This document shows positions 1 to 5,492 of a DNA stretch of 8,139 nucleotides, in pieces; the first letter of the stretch is position 1, and each line of letters starts with the position of its first letter. This DNA is from Burkholderiales bacterium RIFCSPHIGHO2_12_FULL_61_11. Its GTDB lineage: Bacteria; Pseudomonadota; Gammaproteobacteria; Burkholderiales; Burkholderiaceae_C. The DNA is taken from assembly GCA_001770785.1 (NCBI GenBank), contig MERZ01000093.1:1-8139 (forward strand), given 5' to 3'. The translations under genes were made by a program, and so were the position numbers. Under the pieces are notes generated by a model. That model made no database searches, was not told the DNA's origin, and worked only from the letters and a program-made list of their open reading frames with translations.

Positions 1-93
1 TTTGTTACTAACCATAACCTCGATCTCCTTGGAAAAAATCCAAGACTGCCGGGTTATCGATCAGGTTTCAAGATGGGTTGCCGGAACGCTTAC
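1..93 (+). mobile_element. Right-end tail of an IS66-family element (copy A)
   Basis: This stretch ends in GGGTTGCCGGAACGCTTAC (75-93), which has the look of an IS66-family right terminus; these usually close with CGCTTAC. It matches the end at 478-496 in 16 of 19 positions. The frame of the downstream transposase is closed by TAA at 15-17, and I recognise no IS66 protein upstream of 93, so bases 1-93 fit the non-coding tail between a transposase stop and the element's end. The rest of copy A would lie left of the window. The alternative is that 75-93 is ordinary transposase coding sequence that resembles an end by chance. Confidence 0.45.
75..93 (+). repeat. IS66-type right terminal repeat, copy A
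   Basis: The sequence GGGTTGCCGGAACGCTTAC differs from the 478-496 end at only three of 19 positions, and both lie in the same orientation. Recognisable IS66 transposase sequence starts immediately after it, as expected if one element inserted into another. Confidence 0.5.
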
Positions 94-443
94 CAAAGGC
101 CATCGATTACAGCCTGTGCAATTGGAGCGCGCTGACGCGGTATCTTGCAGACGGTAATGTTCCGATCGACAACAACGCTGCTGAAAATTCCATAAGGCCG
201 CTCGCAGTAGGCCGGAAAAATTGGCTTTTTGTGGGATCACTGCAGGCCGGTGAGCGCGCAGCCTCGATACTCAGTTTGATCGAATCAGCAAAGCTCAACG
301 GGCATGACCCGTGGGCCTATCTCAAGGACGTGTTTGAGCGCCTGCCAACGCTGCTGAACAAAGACCTCGCGACCTTGCTGCCGCATAACTGGCAACCACT
401 AAGCAAACTGCCAGCCACCAAGCCTGATACCGCCAGCGCCTGA
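78..443 (+). pseudogene. tnpC: IS66-family transposase (TnpC), C-terminal fragment
   Basis: This is the last quarter of an IS66-family DDE transposase, which catalyses DNA cleavage and strand transfer of the element. The open frame begins with TTG at 78, but recognisable family sequence starts near codon 6 (about 93) with KAIDYSL. It continues through the hallmark DNNAAENSIRP block, whose Glu (frame residue 36, bases 183-185) is the usual third acidic catalytic residue, then GRKNWLFVGS, and a C-terminal helical tail ending in LLPHNWQP. Full-length TnpC is roughly 500 residues. The first two catalytic acids, the zinc-binding and helix-turn-helix N-terminal parts, and the partner genes tnpA and tnpB are absent, so the fragment is inactive. 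Its own element end lies 53 bases after the stop. The family call is firm; the exact left boundary is inferred. Confidence 0.85.
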
Positions 444-496
444 GCTCTTTACTGTATTGCCGTCGGTTGCGCCATATGTGTTCCCGGAACGCATAC
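94..496 (+). mobile_element. 3' remnant of an IS66-family element (copy B)
   Basis: The remnant consists of the TnpC tail, a 34-base spacer and a right terminus at 478-496. Its left side is replaced by the copy A end at 93. Right of 496 the reading returns to IS91-like transposase sequence on the minus strand, so copy B appears to have landed inside that older element. Without the left end, the 8-base target duplication typical of IS66 cannot be checked. Confidence 0.55.
478..496 (+). repeat. IS66-type right terminal repeat, copy B
   Basis: The sequence GTGTTCCCGGAACGCATAC lies 34 bases beyond the transposase stop codon, a normal distance for the right end of an IS66 element. It matches 16 of 19 positions of the copy A end at 75-93. 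Confidence 0.55.
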
Positions 497-895
497 GGTA
501 CTGGCGCTTGGGCCGGTGGTACGGCTACACCAACACCGGCACCGCCTGCCGCATTGCCCGACGGCGCCAAGTCAGGCGCGTTGCCGCGTGTGCCGGTCTG
601 CCCGGTCGCTGTCTTGACGAGTGCTGCCTGCGCCATGGCCGTCACCGCGGCCCGCAGAGGCGAGTTCGGTGCTTGCGCCCCGTCGCAGCGATGCCTTGTC
701 ACGCCTCGCCGCACTAGGGCAATGCCGGTGCGGGCTGTGCTCAATGACCCGCAGAAAAATTCGCAACGCCATGTTCAGTGCTGCCCCGTAGTGTTGCAAA
801 AAGTAGCGCAGCCGCTTGGGCATCGACAACATCCACTGGCGCACGGCCAGGTGCGGAAAAACAAGGTTCACCAGGTGCCCCGCCGTCCTCATGCA
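497..895 (-). pseudogene. IS91-family transposase relic, internally deleted and frameshifted
   Basis: Read on the minus strand, about 895-686 encodes a block typical of IS91-type transposases: TAGHLVNLVFPHL, then VRQWMLSMPKRLRYFLQ, then ALRIFLRVIE and RRDKASL. A second frame, about 693-497, resembles the C-terminal part of the same family (HRCDGAQAPNSPLRAAVTA, then an Ala/Pro-rich linker). The middle of the protein, including the HUH metal-binding histidines and the catalytic tyrosine region, is missing between them, and the two halves are in different frames. The zinc-finger cysteines that normally precede TAAHL are also eroded. The relic cannot be active. It is cut at 497 by the IS66 remnant. 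The family is called from remembered conserved blocks; the exact ends are uncertain. Confidence 0.65.
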
Positions 896-1044
896 ATTGC
901 CCTTCACTACGCTCCCTGTGGCCAGCTCGCGCGAGGACTTGCACCTCCAAGAGTGCGCCCATGCTCGGCGCCCCAAGAAAAAAGGCCGTAAAACCGGGCC
1001 TCTGCATGCGGGAGGAGGTCGACCAGACGCCAGTAGCGTTGTTC

Positions 1045-1482
1045 CAGCGGACGCAGCTCACTCATGCGGGCGGCATCGCGCGCCGGGTCGGCGTGGTATT
1101 TCTCCAGCCGCGCGGTGACGGCTTTCTGGTAGCGGGCAAAGTGCTGCAGCGGGCCCCACGGCGAGCTCGCCAGAAGGCGTTTGGACATCAGGCGCGCCAG
1201 TTGCTGCGCGGCGTCCGTGGTGGCCTCCGGCGCATTTTTGGTGTCCTTGATCTTGCGGGCGGCTACTGAGTACTCGGCCAGGATGGTCGCGGCGAGGCGA
1301 GCGACTTCATTGGCGATCAGGGTCAGGCGTCCCTGGCCCGCGTCCACCCTTCGCTTGAACGCAAATTCGTCGGTGGGCAAGGGGTCGAGCAAAAAGGACC
1401 GGTCCAGCGCCACGGCAATGATCTGTTCGCGCAACTCTTCGATGGTGCCCCCGCCGCTTCCGTCGGCTGACTTGCCCGCATA
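1045..1482 (-). pseudogene. hrpA: hrpA-like RNA helicase gene fragment (C-terminal DUF3418 region)
   Basis: An uninterrupted minus-strand frame encodes about 145 residues resembling the C-terminal region of HrpA, the large DEAH-box RNA helicase of about 1300 residues involved in rescuing stalled translation. Recognisable blocks are EELREQIIAVALDRSFL, then FKRRVDAGQGRLTLIANEVARL, AEYSVAARKIKDTKNAPEA, and a stretch from HFARYQKAVTARLEKY through ADPARDAARM to PLEQRYWRL. The helicase core and the last residues of the family (the LRVSLFAQEL-type end) are missing on either side, and the frame runs into unrelated sequence past about 1045 and past 1482. It is therefore an orphan piece, probably left by IS-driven rearrangement. 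The identification is from memory of the family and is moderately sure. Confidence 0.6.
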
Positions 1483-1556
1483 AAGGTGGCTACTTGGACT
1501 GCATCGATTTACCAGGGGCAAAATGACGGTTTTTTTTACAGACGCAGCCTAACCGC

Positions 1557-1584
1557 AACCCAATGATAAATGTAACCCATTGAT
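1557..1584 (+). repeat. Near-perfect 11-base direct repeat upstream of the sigma-54 promoter
   Basis: AACCCAATGAT (1557-1567) recurs as AACCCATTGAT (1574-1584), with one mismatch and a 17-base offset. The pair ends 20 bases before the -24 element. The single difference also makes CAATG and CATTG an inverted pair across the block. It could be a regulator site for the downstream gene, though enhancer-binding proteins of sigma-54 usually bind further upstream. Confidence 0.35.
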
Positions 1585-1604
1585 TTTTAAGAACAATTAA
1601 AAGA

Positions 1605-1619
1605 TGGCTCAGTTTTTGC
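1605..1619 (+). promoter_or_regulatory. Sigma-54 (RpoN) -24/-12 promoter for the PEP-CTERM gene
   Basis: The site TGGCTC, five bases, TTGC keeps the invariant GG (1606-1607) and GC (1618-1619) ten bases apart. It differs from the TGGCAC-N5-TTGC consensus at one -24 position. Transcription would start near 1631 and give a leader of about 117 bases before the chosen start codon. PEP-CTERM genes in floc-forming betaproteobacteria such as Zoogloea are known to be controlled by the PrsK/PrsR system together with RpoN, so the site fits its gene. Confidence 0.65.
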
Positions 1620-1747
1620 GTAGTGGTTTTGCATTGAAGCAGTCCGCGTCGGAACTATGTGAAACATATTATCAAAAGGGGAAGAAAATGAAAAAAGCGA
1701 TCAAAGGCTTGAAAAACCTTTATTTATATTCAAGCTCAGGGAGACCC

Positions 1748-2293
1748 ATGATGTTGAAGCTCAAAGCCTTGCTGGTCGCGTCGTGCCTCTTTCTTTCGGG
1801 CATGGCGAATGCAGTCATCATCAATAACGCGACACCCATTCCCGATGCCAACGTGCTGCTGAATTTCAACAACACGGGTCTCGACTGGGTCTATGCCGGT
1901 CCTATCGCGCCCAATGAATTCGGCCCTGGCCAGATCCAGCCGGCTTCGTACCGGGCGGCGGAAGGGTGGCGCACCGCAACGGCTGACGAGTGGGCCATGC
2001 ATCCGGATTGGGATGATTTCATCATCGCGCCCAATGTGGTTGCGCCCAATGCCGGCCACACCGACCACACGGTCTACCTGTTCGCCTCCGAGTACTGGGG
2101 TGACTTCAGCCATGTGGACCTGAACGATTTCGCGCTTGGAAAAGTTACCGACGGCGTGAATGGGCAACTGACTGGCGTGCCGGAAACCATCTACTTGCGC
2201 AACAGCATCGCCGCTGTGCCCGAGCCCGGCACCCTCGCGCTGGTGGGCTTGAGCCTGTTCGGTCTGGTGGCCGTTTCGAGGCGCCGGAGATAA
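1748..2293 (+). CDS. PEP-CTERM sorting domain-containing secreted protein
   Basis: This 181-residue protein is exported and carries a PEP-CTERM tail, the signal processed by exosortase/EpsH-type enzymes in exopolysaccharide-making Gram-negative bacteria. The N-terminus has two Lys and a hydrophobic core ending in SGMANA, a good signal peptidase I site after residue 22. Residues 157-181 give VPEPGTLALVG, a hydrophobic helix and a final RRRR, the textbook tripartite signal. The mature part is acidic and aromatic, with DWVYAGP, three APN motifs and YLFASEYWGDF, and no catalytic motif I recognise. An AGGGAGA box at 1738-1744 supports ATG 1748, or the adjacent ATG 1751, which has better spacing. 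An in-frame ATG at 1688, with AGGGGA five bases before it, would add 20 residues. A start at 1604 would lie upstream of the predicted transcript. No exosortase is present here. In related bacteria such proteins take part in floc or matrix formation; its precise role is unknown. Confidence 0.9.
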   Translation: MMLKLKALLVASCLFLSGMANAVIINNATPIPDANVLLNFNNTGLDWVYAGPIAPNEFGPGQIQPASYRAAEGWRTATADEWAMHPDWDDFIIAPNVVAPNAGHTDHTVYLFASEYWGDFSHVDLNDFALGKVTDGVNGQLTGVPETIYLRNSIAAVPEPGTLALVGLSLFGLVAVSRRRR

Positions 2294-2300
2294 CACGCGC

Positions 2301-2325
2301 TGTCCCCGGGCGATGCCCGGGGGCA
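2301..2325 (+). other. Stable GC-rich hairpin after the PEP-CTERM gene
   Basis: An 11-base-pair stem (2301-2311 with 2315-2325, including one G-T pair) closes a three-base loop just after the stop codon. It has no T tract, so it is more likely an mRNA-stabilising structure or part of a tandem terminator than a terminator on its own. Confidence 0.45.
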
Positions 2326-2341
2326 GTCGCGCAACAGGCAT

Positions 2342-2374
2342 AACCGGAGGGTGGTCCCCTCCGGTTTGCATTTT
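2342..2374 (+). terminator. Probable rho-independent terminator
   Basis: AACCGGAGGG (2342-2351) pairs perfectly with CCCTCCGGTT (2357-2366) around a five-base loop. A short T-rich stretch, TTGCATTTT, follows. It lies 49 bases after the PEP-CTERM stop and probably ends that transcript. The T run is interrupted, so termination may be partial. Confidence 0.65.
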
Positions 2375-2589
2375 GGGGGTTGGGTGCGAGAACAAACCCC
2401 CACGGCCGCGTCGTCGCCGACACTGACGCGCCTCCCCAGGATTTCCGACGTCGCGCCCTAGCGACAGATCGTGCCCTGTAAATCGTTGATCCACTACAAC
2501 GAATCATAGGTTCCGTGACGCGCAATTCCGGCGCCAACCCGCTACCATGGAGTTATCATTATTTTGATGGGCATTGCGGGCAGACAGGA

Positions 2590-2970
2590 ATGGCAGGCCG
2601 GGAAAGCGAGATACAGAACGCGCTCGACGCCATCAGGAAGGTGTCGGATTCCGACCTCACGATCAGCCGCGCGGCCATCGGGGACATCGAGCGCCTGGTC
2701 GAGATCATCGACCGCCTCGCCGACAACCCGGAGGTGAGGCGGGAAGGCCCGTATCTCGTCCTGCGCGCGCTCGGCCGGTTCTCTGCCACGCCCGGTTCGG
2801 GCGCCGAGGCTTCTTCCGTGGTGTGGTCGGCGCGACTGCATGGCGCGGCCGCGCGCTACGAGTTCGCCCTTCGCAGGGCGGGCCTTCTGGCCGCGCAGGA
2901 CGGGGAATCCCCGCCGGAAGGCCCGATGCCCCCCGCACCCCGGCTGACGGCCGGTTTCCCGGGATACTGA
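2590..2970 (+). CDS. Hypothetical protein of about 126 residues
   Basis: I do not recognise this protein. The frame is strongly biased to G or C at third positions from about 2590 onward, which argues that it is a real gene. It lacks a signal peptide and membrane segments. The first half (ESEIQNALDAIRKVSD, then SRAAIGDIERLVEIIDRL) looks like amphipathic helices with alternating charge. The end is a Pro/Gly-rich tail, PPEGPMPPAPR. Start choice is weak: ATG 2590 has GG almost touching it, while GTG 2515 would add 25 residues encoded by AT-rich DNA that looks non-coding. It converges on the aminotransferase gene with 19 bases between the two stop codons. The GC-rich composition matches the aminotransferase and not the PEP-CTERM gene. 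Confidence 0.55.
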   Translation: MAGRESEIQNALDAIRKVSDSDLTISRAAIGDIERLVEIIDRLADNPEVRREGPYLVLRALGRFSATPGSGAEASSVVWSARLHGAAARYEFALRRAGLLAAQDGESPPEGPMPPAPRLTAGFPGY

Positions 2971-2989
2971 CCGCCGCGCCCCGGTGGCC

Positions 2990-4237
2990 CTATCGCGCGC
3001 GATCGGGCGCGGGCACGCCGAACTCGCGGCGGCAGACCTCGGCCAGCGCCGCGACTCCGCCGTGGATTTCCTCGTGGATCGGGCTCGCAAAGCACAGCCG
3101 CAGCCGGCTGCGGCCGTGGGCCTTGTCCACCGACCACTCGGGCCCGGGATTGATGGCGACGCCCGCGGCGAGCGCCGGCTGGGAGAGCTTCATCGTGTCG
3201 ACGTTGTCGGGGAGCTTGACCCAGAGGAAGATCCCGCCCTTGGGGTCGTCGAACTCCGCCGCCGGCCCGAAGTCCTCCCTCAACGCCTCCATCAGCGTCT
3301 CGAGCTTGGCGCGCAGGCTGCGCCGTAGCGCGGGCACGTGCCTGGAAAAATGCCGCGCGCAGTACTCCGCCAGCACCATCTGCTCCAGCGCGCCGCTGCC
3401 GGCGTCGGTCTTGAGCGCGAGGATGCGCGACATCACGTCCCAGGGGGCCACGATGTAGCCGACGCGCAGCGCCGGGGCGATCGACTTCGAGAACGATCCG
3501 ATGTGGATGACGCCCCCGTGCCCGCTCATGGCGTAGAGCGCGGGCGGGCGTTCCCCCGACCAGATGAGATCGCAGTAGCAGTCGTCCTCGAAGATCGGCA
3601 CGCCGTGCGCCGCCGCCAGCCGCAGCATTTCACGCCGCCGCTCCACGGGCAGGATGGTGCCGGTCGGGTTCTGCACGGTCGGGATGGTGTAAATGTACTT
3701 CGGGCGGACGCCCCTGCGCCCGAGATCGTCGAGCGCGGCCGCGAGCGCATCCATTCTCATGCCGTCGCGGTCGAGCGGGATGCCGACCGGGGTGACGCCG
3801 AGGCAGGTGAGCCGGTTGATCGAGCCCTGGTAGCAGTCCTGCTCGATGATGACGGTATCGCCGCGCGCGAGCAGCGTGCCGTTCACTAGGTCGAGCCCCT
3901 GCAGCGAGCCCGACGTGATCAGGATGTCGTCGGGCGTGCAGGCGATGCCCGCGTCGGCCTTGAGCTTGCCGGCGAGGAATTCGCGCAGCGCCCGGTAGCC
4001 CTGCGGACCGCTGTTCAGCCCGTAGGTCGCGAGCGTGCGTCCCTCGCGCCTCAGCACCGCGTCGGCCGCCGCGATCAGCCCGTCGAGCGGCAGCGCGTCG
4101 GCGTCGTTGTTGCCGCCGGTGAAGTCGTGCTTGACGCGGCCGGTCCAGCGCGCCGCCGCGGGCGGCAGCCCCTCGCGCAAAACCTTCGCAGCACAGTACT
4201 TCACCGCGGTCCCATTCGGCTTGAATTTCCAGGGCAT
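2990..4237 (-). CDS. PLP-dependent aminotransferase, class I/II (MocR/2-aminoadipate-type, no HTH domain); 5' end probably replaced
   Basis: This is a fold-type I pyridoxal-phosphate enzyme of the LysN/MocR-like group, which typically transaminates aromatic, branched or 2-aminoadipate-type amino acids in the cytoplasm. In order it shows FTGGNNDADALP near residue 40, TYGLNSGPQGYRALREFL (71-88) for the substrate loop, SGSLQGLDL (109-117), QNPTGT with Asn190, FEDDCYCDL with Asp218 and Tyr221 for the cofactor ring, GSFSKSIAPALRVGY with the Schiff-base Lys251, and RLRLCFAS with the carboxylate-binding Arg380. All key residues are present. Unlike MocR regulators there is no N-terminal winged helix. 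The first 17 or so residues, up to about 4187, are merely the antisense of TRAP binding-protein sequence, and there is no ribosome-binding site before ATG 4237, so the native start was lost at the junction. The substrate is not predictable from this window. Confidence 0.85.
   Translation of the reverse strand: MPWKFKPNGTAVKYCAAKVLREGLPPAAARWTGRVKHDFTGGNNDADALPLDGLIAAADAVLRREGRTLATYGLNSGPQGYRALREFLAGKLKADAGIACTPDDILITSGSLQGLDLVNGTLLARGDTVIIEQDCYQGSINRLTCLGVTPVGIPLDRDGMRMDALAAALDDLGRRGVRPKYIYTIPTVQNPTGTILPVERRREMLRLAAAHGVPIFEDDCYCDLIWSGERPPALYAMSGHGGVIHIGSFSKSIAPALRVGYIVAPWDVMSRILALKTDAGSGALEQMVLAEYCARHFSRHVPALRRSLRAKLETLMEALREDFGPAAEFDDPKGGIFLWVKLPDNVDTMKLSQPALAAGVAINPGPEWSVDKAHGRSRLRLCFASPIHEEIHGGVAALAEVCRREFGVPAPDRAR
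4180..4192. other. Head-to-head junction truncating two genes
   Basis: Left of this point the minus strand encodes an aminotransferase in very GC-rich DNA. Right of it the plus strand encodes the middle of a TRAP solute-binding protein in DNA of lower GC. Both genes lose their 5' ends here, and neither promoter survives. I see no terminal repeat or target duplication at the point, so the join is a deletion or inversion scar, or a false join in assembly. The exact base cannot be fixed by eye. Confidence 0.6.
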
Positions 4238-4949
4238 GAATGGATGGCTTTACGACGGCGGCGGCATGGATCTCTGGAACGAGGTCTATGCTCCCTTCGG
4301 CATGGTCGCTTTTCCTTGCGGCAATACAGGCGTGCAGATGACCGGCTGGTTTAAAAAAGAAATCAAATCGGTTGCCGACCTCAAGGGCTTGAAGATGCGC
4401 ATTCCGGGACTGGCCGGGAAAGTCTATTCACGGCTTGGCGTCGACGTGAAGCTGCTGCCGGGCGGCGAAATCTTCCCTGCGCTGGAACGGGGCGTGATCG
4501 ATGCCGCGGAATTCGTCGGACCTTTCCAGGACCGCAAACTCGGACTGCAAAAAGCGGCGAAGTATTACTACACCACCGGTTGGCACGAGTCGTCGACCGT
4601 GTCCGAACTGCTGATCAACAAGGCCGCATGGCAAAAACTACCGAAAGATTTGCAGGCGATTGTTGCCAATGCATCGGCTGCGTGCAACGTGATCAGCGAA
4701 GGCTGGTGCCAGCGTAACAATGCCGAGGCGATGGACGACCTGGTGAAGAAGCAAGGCGTCATTGCCCGCCCCTTGCCGGACGCTGTCATCAACGCCTTGC
4801 GTGCCGAAACCGGCAAGGTGCTGGCCGAAGCGATCGCCAAGGACCCGCTGACGAAGAAGGTGCATGACTCGTACATGGCGTACAAGACCAAGTACGACGC
4901 ATGGTCCAAGTACAGCGAGACGGCCTACCACAACAAGATCCAGTCATAG
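4185..4949 (+). pseudogene. dctP: TRAP transporter solute-binding protein (DctP/TakP-like), N-terminally truncated
   Basis: This encodes about 255 residues of the periplasmic binding protein that delivers an organic acid to a TRAP transporter. Visible family blocks are QYFTAVPFGLNFQGMNGWLY, then YAPFGMVAFPCGNTGVQMTGWF, LKGLKMRIPG, LPGGEIFPALERGVIDAAEFVGPF and KYYYTTGWHE. These resemble the TakP-like branch that binds 2-oxo or other carboxylic acids. Family members are about 360 residues, so roughly the first 110, including the signal peptide and part of lobe I, are missing. The frame stays open upstream to a GTG at 4035, but only as the antisense of the aminotransferase gene. A product from any available start would not be exported or folded normally. 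The gene ends 15 bases before dctQ. If the upstream join is an assembly error, the real gene is intact. Confidence 0.85.
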
Positions 4950-4964
4950 CCCTGGGCATCATCA

Positions 4965-5492
4965 ATGACGAACAGAGCCAGCTTATTGACCGTCAGGTCA
5001 ATCGAGGCTGTCATTGACGCGATCGGCAGAGCCGCCTCCTGGGTGGCTCTGCTGATCATCGTCCTGATGACATGCAATGTCCTACTGCGCTACACGTTCA
5101 ATTACGGCACGGTATGGGGTCAGGAGCTTGAGTGGCACCTGATGGGCGCCCTGATCCTTTTCGGCATGAGCTATGCGTCACTGAAGGATGGTCATGTGCG
5201 CGTCGATCTTTTCTATGCGCATTATTCGAAAAAAACGAAATTGCTGGTTGACGTGCTGTCGCTCCTGCTGCAAATCGGCATCTGCTGCGTGATCATCTGG
5301 CTGTCGATGAACTACGTCGAACAATCGTATTCAATCGGGGAGATCTCGGCCGACCCGGGCGGCCTGCCCTACCGTTGGGCAATCAAAGCCTTGCTGCCGA
5401 TCGGGTTCACATTGCTGCTGATTCAAAGCATCGGCGAACTCCTGCGTTTGTGCATGTGCAATCAAGAGAAAAGCGAGGAGACACATGCCTGA
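4965..5492 (+). CDS. dctQ: TRAP transporter small permease subunit (DctQ)
   Basis: This is the 175-residue small membrane subunit of a tripartite ATP-independent periplasmic transporter; it packs against the large permease and helps dock the binding protein. Four hydrophobic segments lie near residues 22-44, 57-77, 88-112 and 140-163. The family signature is clear: WGQELEWHLMGALILFGMSYA, followed by KDGHVRVDLFY. The tail after the last helix is short and charged (NQEKSEETHA). Its start is 15 bases after the dctP-like stop without a strong ribosome-binding site, which suggests translational coupling to the upstream gene. Its end overlaps dctM by eight bases. Length and features are normal for the family. 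Confidence 0.93.
   Translation: MTNRASLLTVRSIEAVIDAIGRAASWVALLIIVLMTCNVLLRYTFNYGTVWGQELEWHLMGALILFGMSYASLKDGHVRVDLFYAHYSKKTKLLVDVLSLLLQIGICCVIIWLSMNYVEQSYSIGEISADPGGLPYRWAIKALLPIGFTLLLIQSIGELLRLCMCNQEKSEETHA

Noticed and set aside
28..44. Hairpin CTTGGA-A5-TCCAAG as a terminator
   Set aside because: The stem is only six pairs and no T tract follows on the plus strand.
572..976. Long minus-strand frame as an intact gene
   Set aside because: Only its middle part matches IS91-type transposase and the end is out of register; it is part of the relic, not a gene.
467..1269. Plus-strand frames rich in Arg, Ala and Pro
   Set aside because: They are antisense to the IS91 and hrpA relics, lack ribosome sites and resemble no protein family.
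1624..1639. Second sigma-54-like site, TGG followed by TTGA
   Set aside because: The GG to GC spacing is one base off and the invariant GC is missing.
1667..1672. TATTAT as a sigma-70 -10 box
   Set aside because: No acceptable -35 lies 16-18 bases upstream.
1604..1747. N-terminal extension of the PEP-CTERM protein to ATG 1604
   Set aside because: That start overlaps the -24 element and lies upstream of the predicted transcript start; the signal peptide begins at 1748.
1736..2494. 252-residue minus-strand frame over the PEP-CTERM gene
   Set aside because: It lies antisense to a clear secreted protein and has Arg/Gly-rich composition typical of shadow frames.
2542..3090. Minus-strand frame over the hypothetical gene
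   Set aside because: It has an Arg/Ala-rich shadow composition, and the plus strand shows the better third-position pattern.
2574..3458. 294-residue plus-strand frame
   Set aside because: It spans the end of one gene and the antisense of the aminotransferase, with no family blocks.
3338..3889. Plus-strand frame inside the aminotransferase
   Set aside because: It is the antisense of a gene with all PLP-enzyme motifs and looks like a GC-driven open frame.
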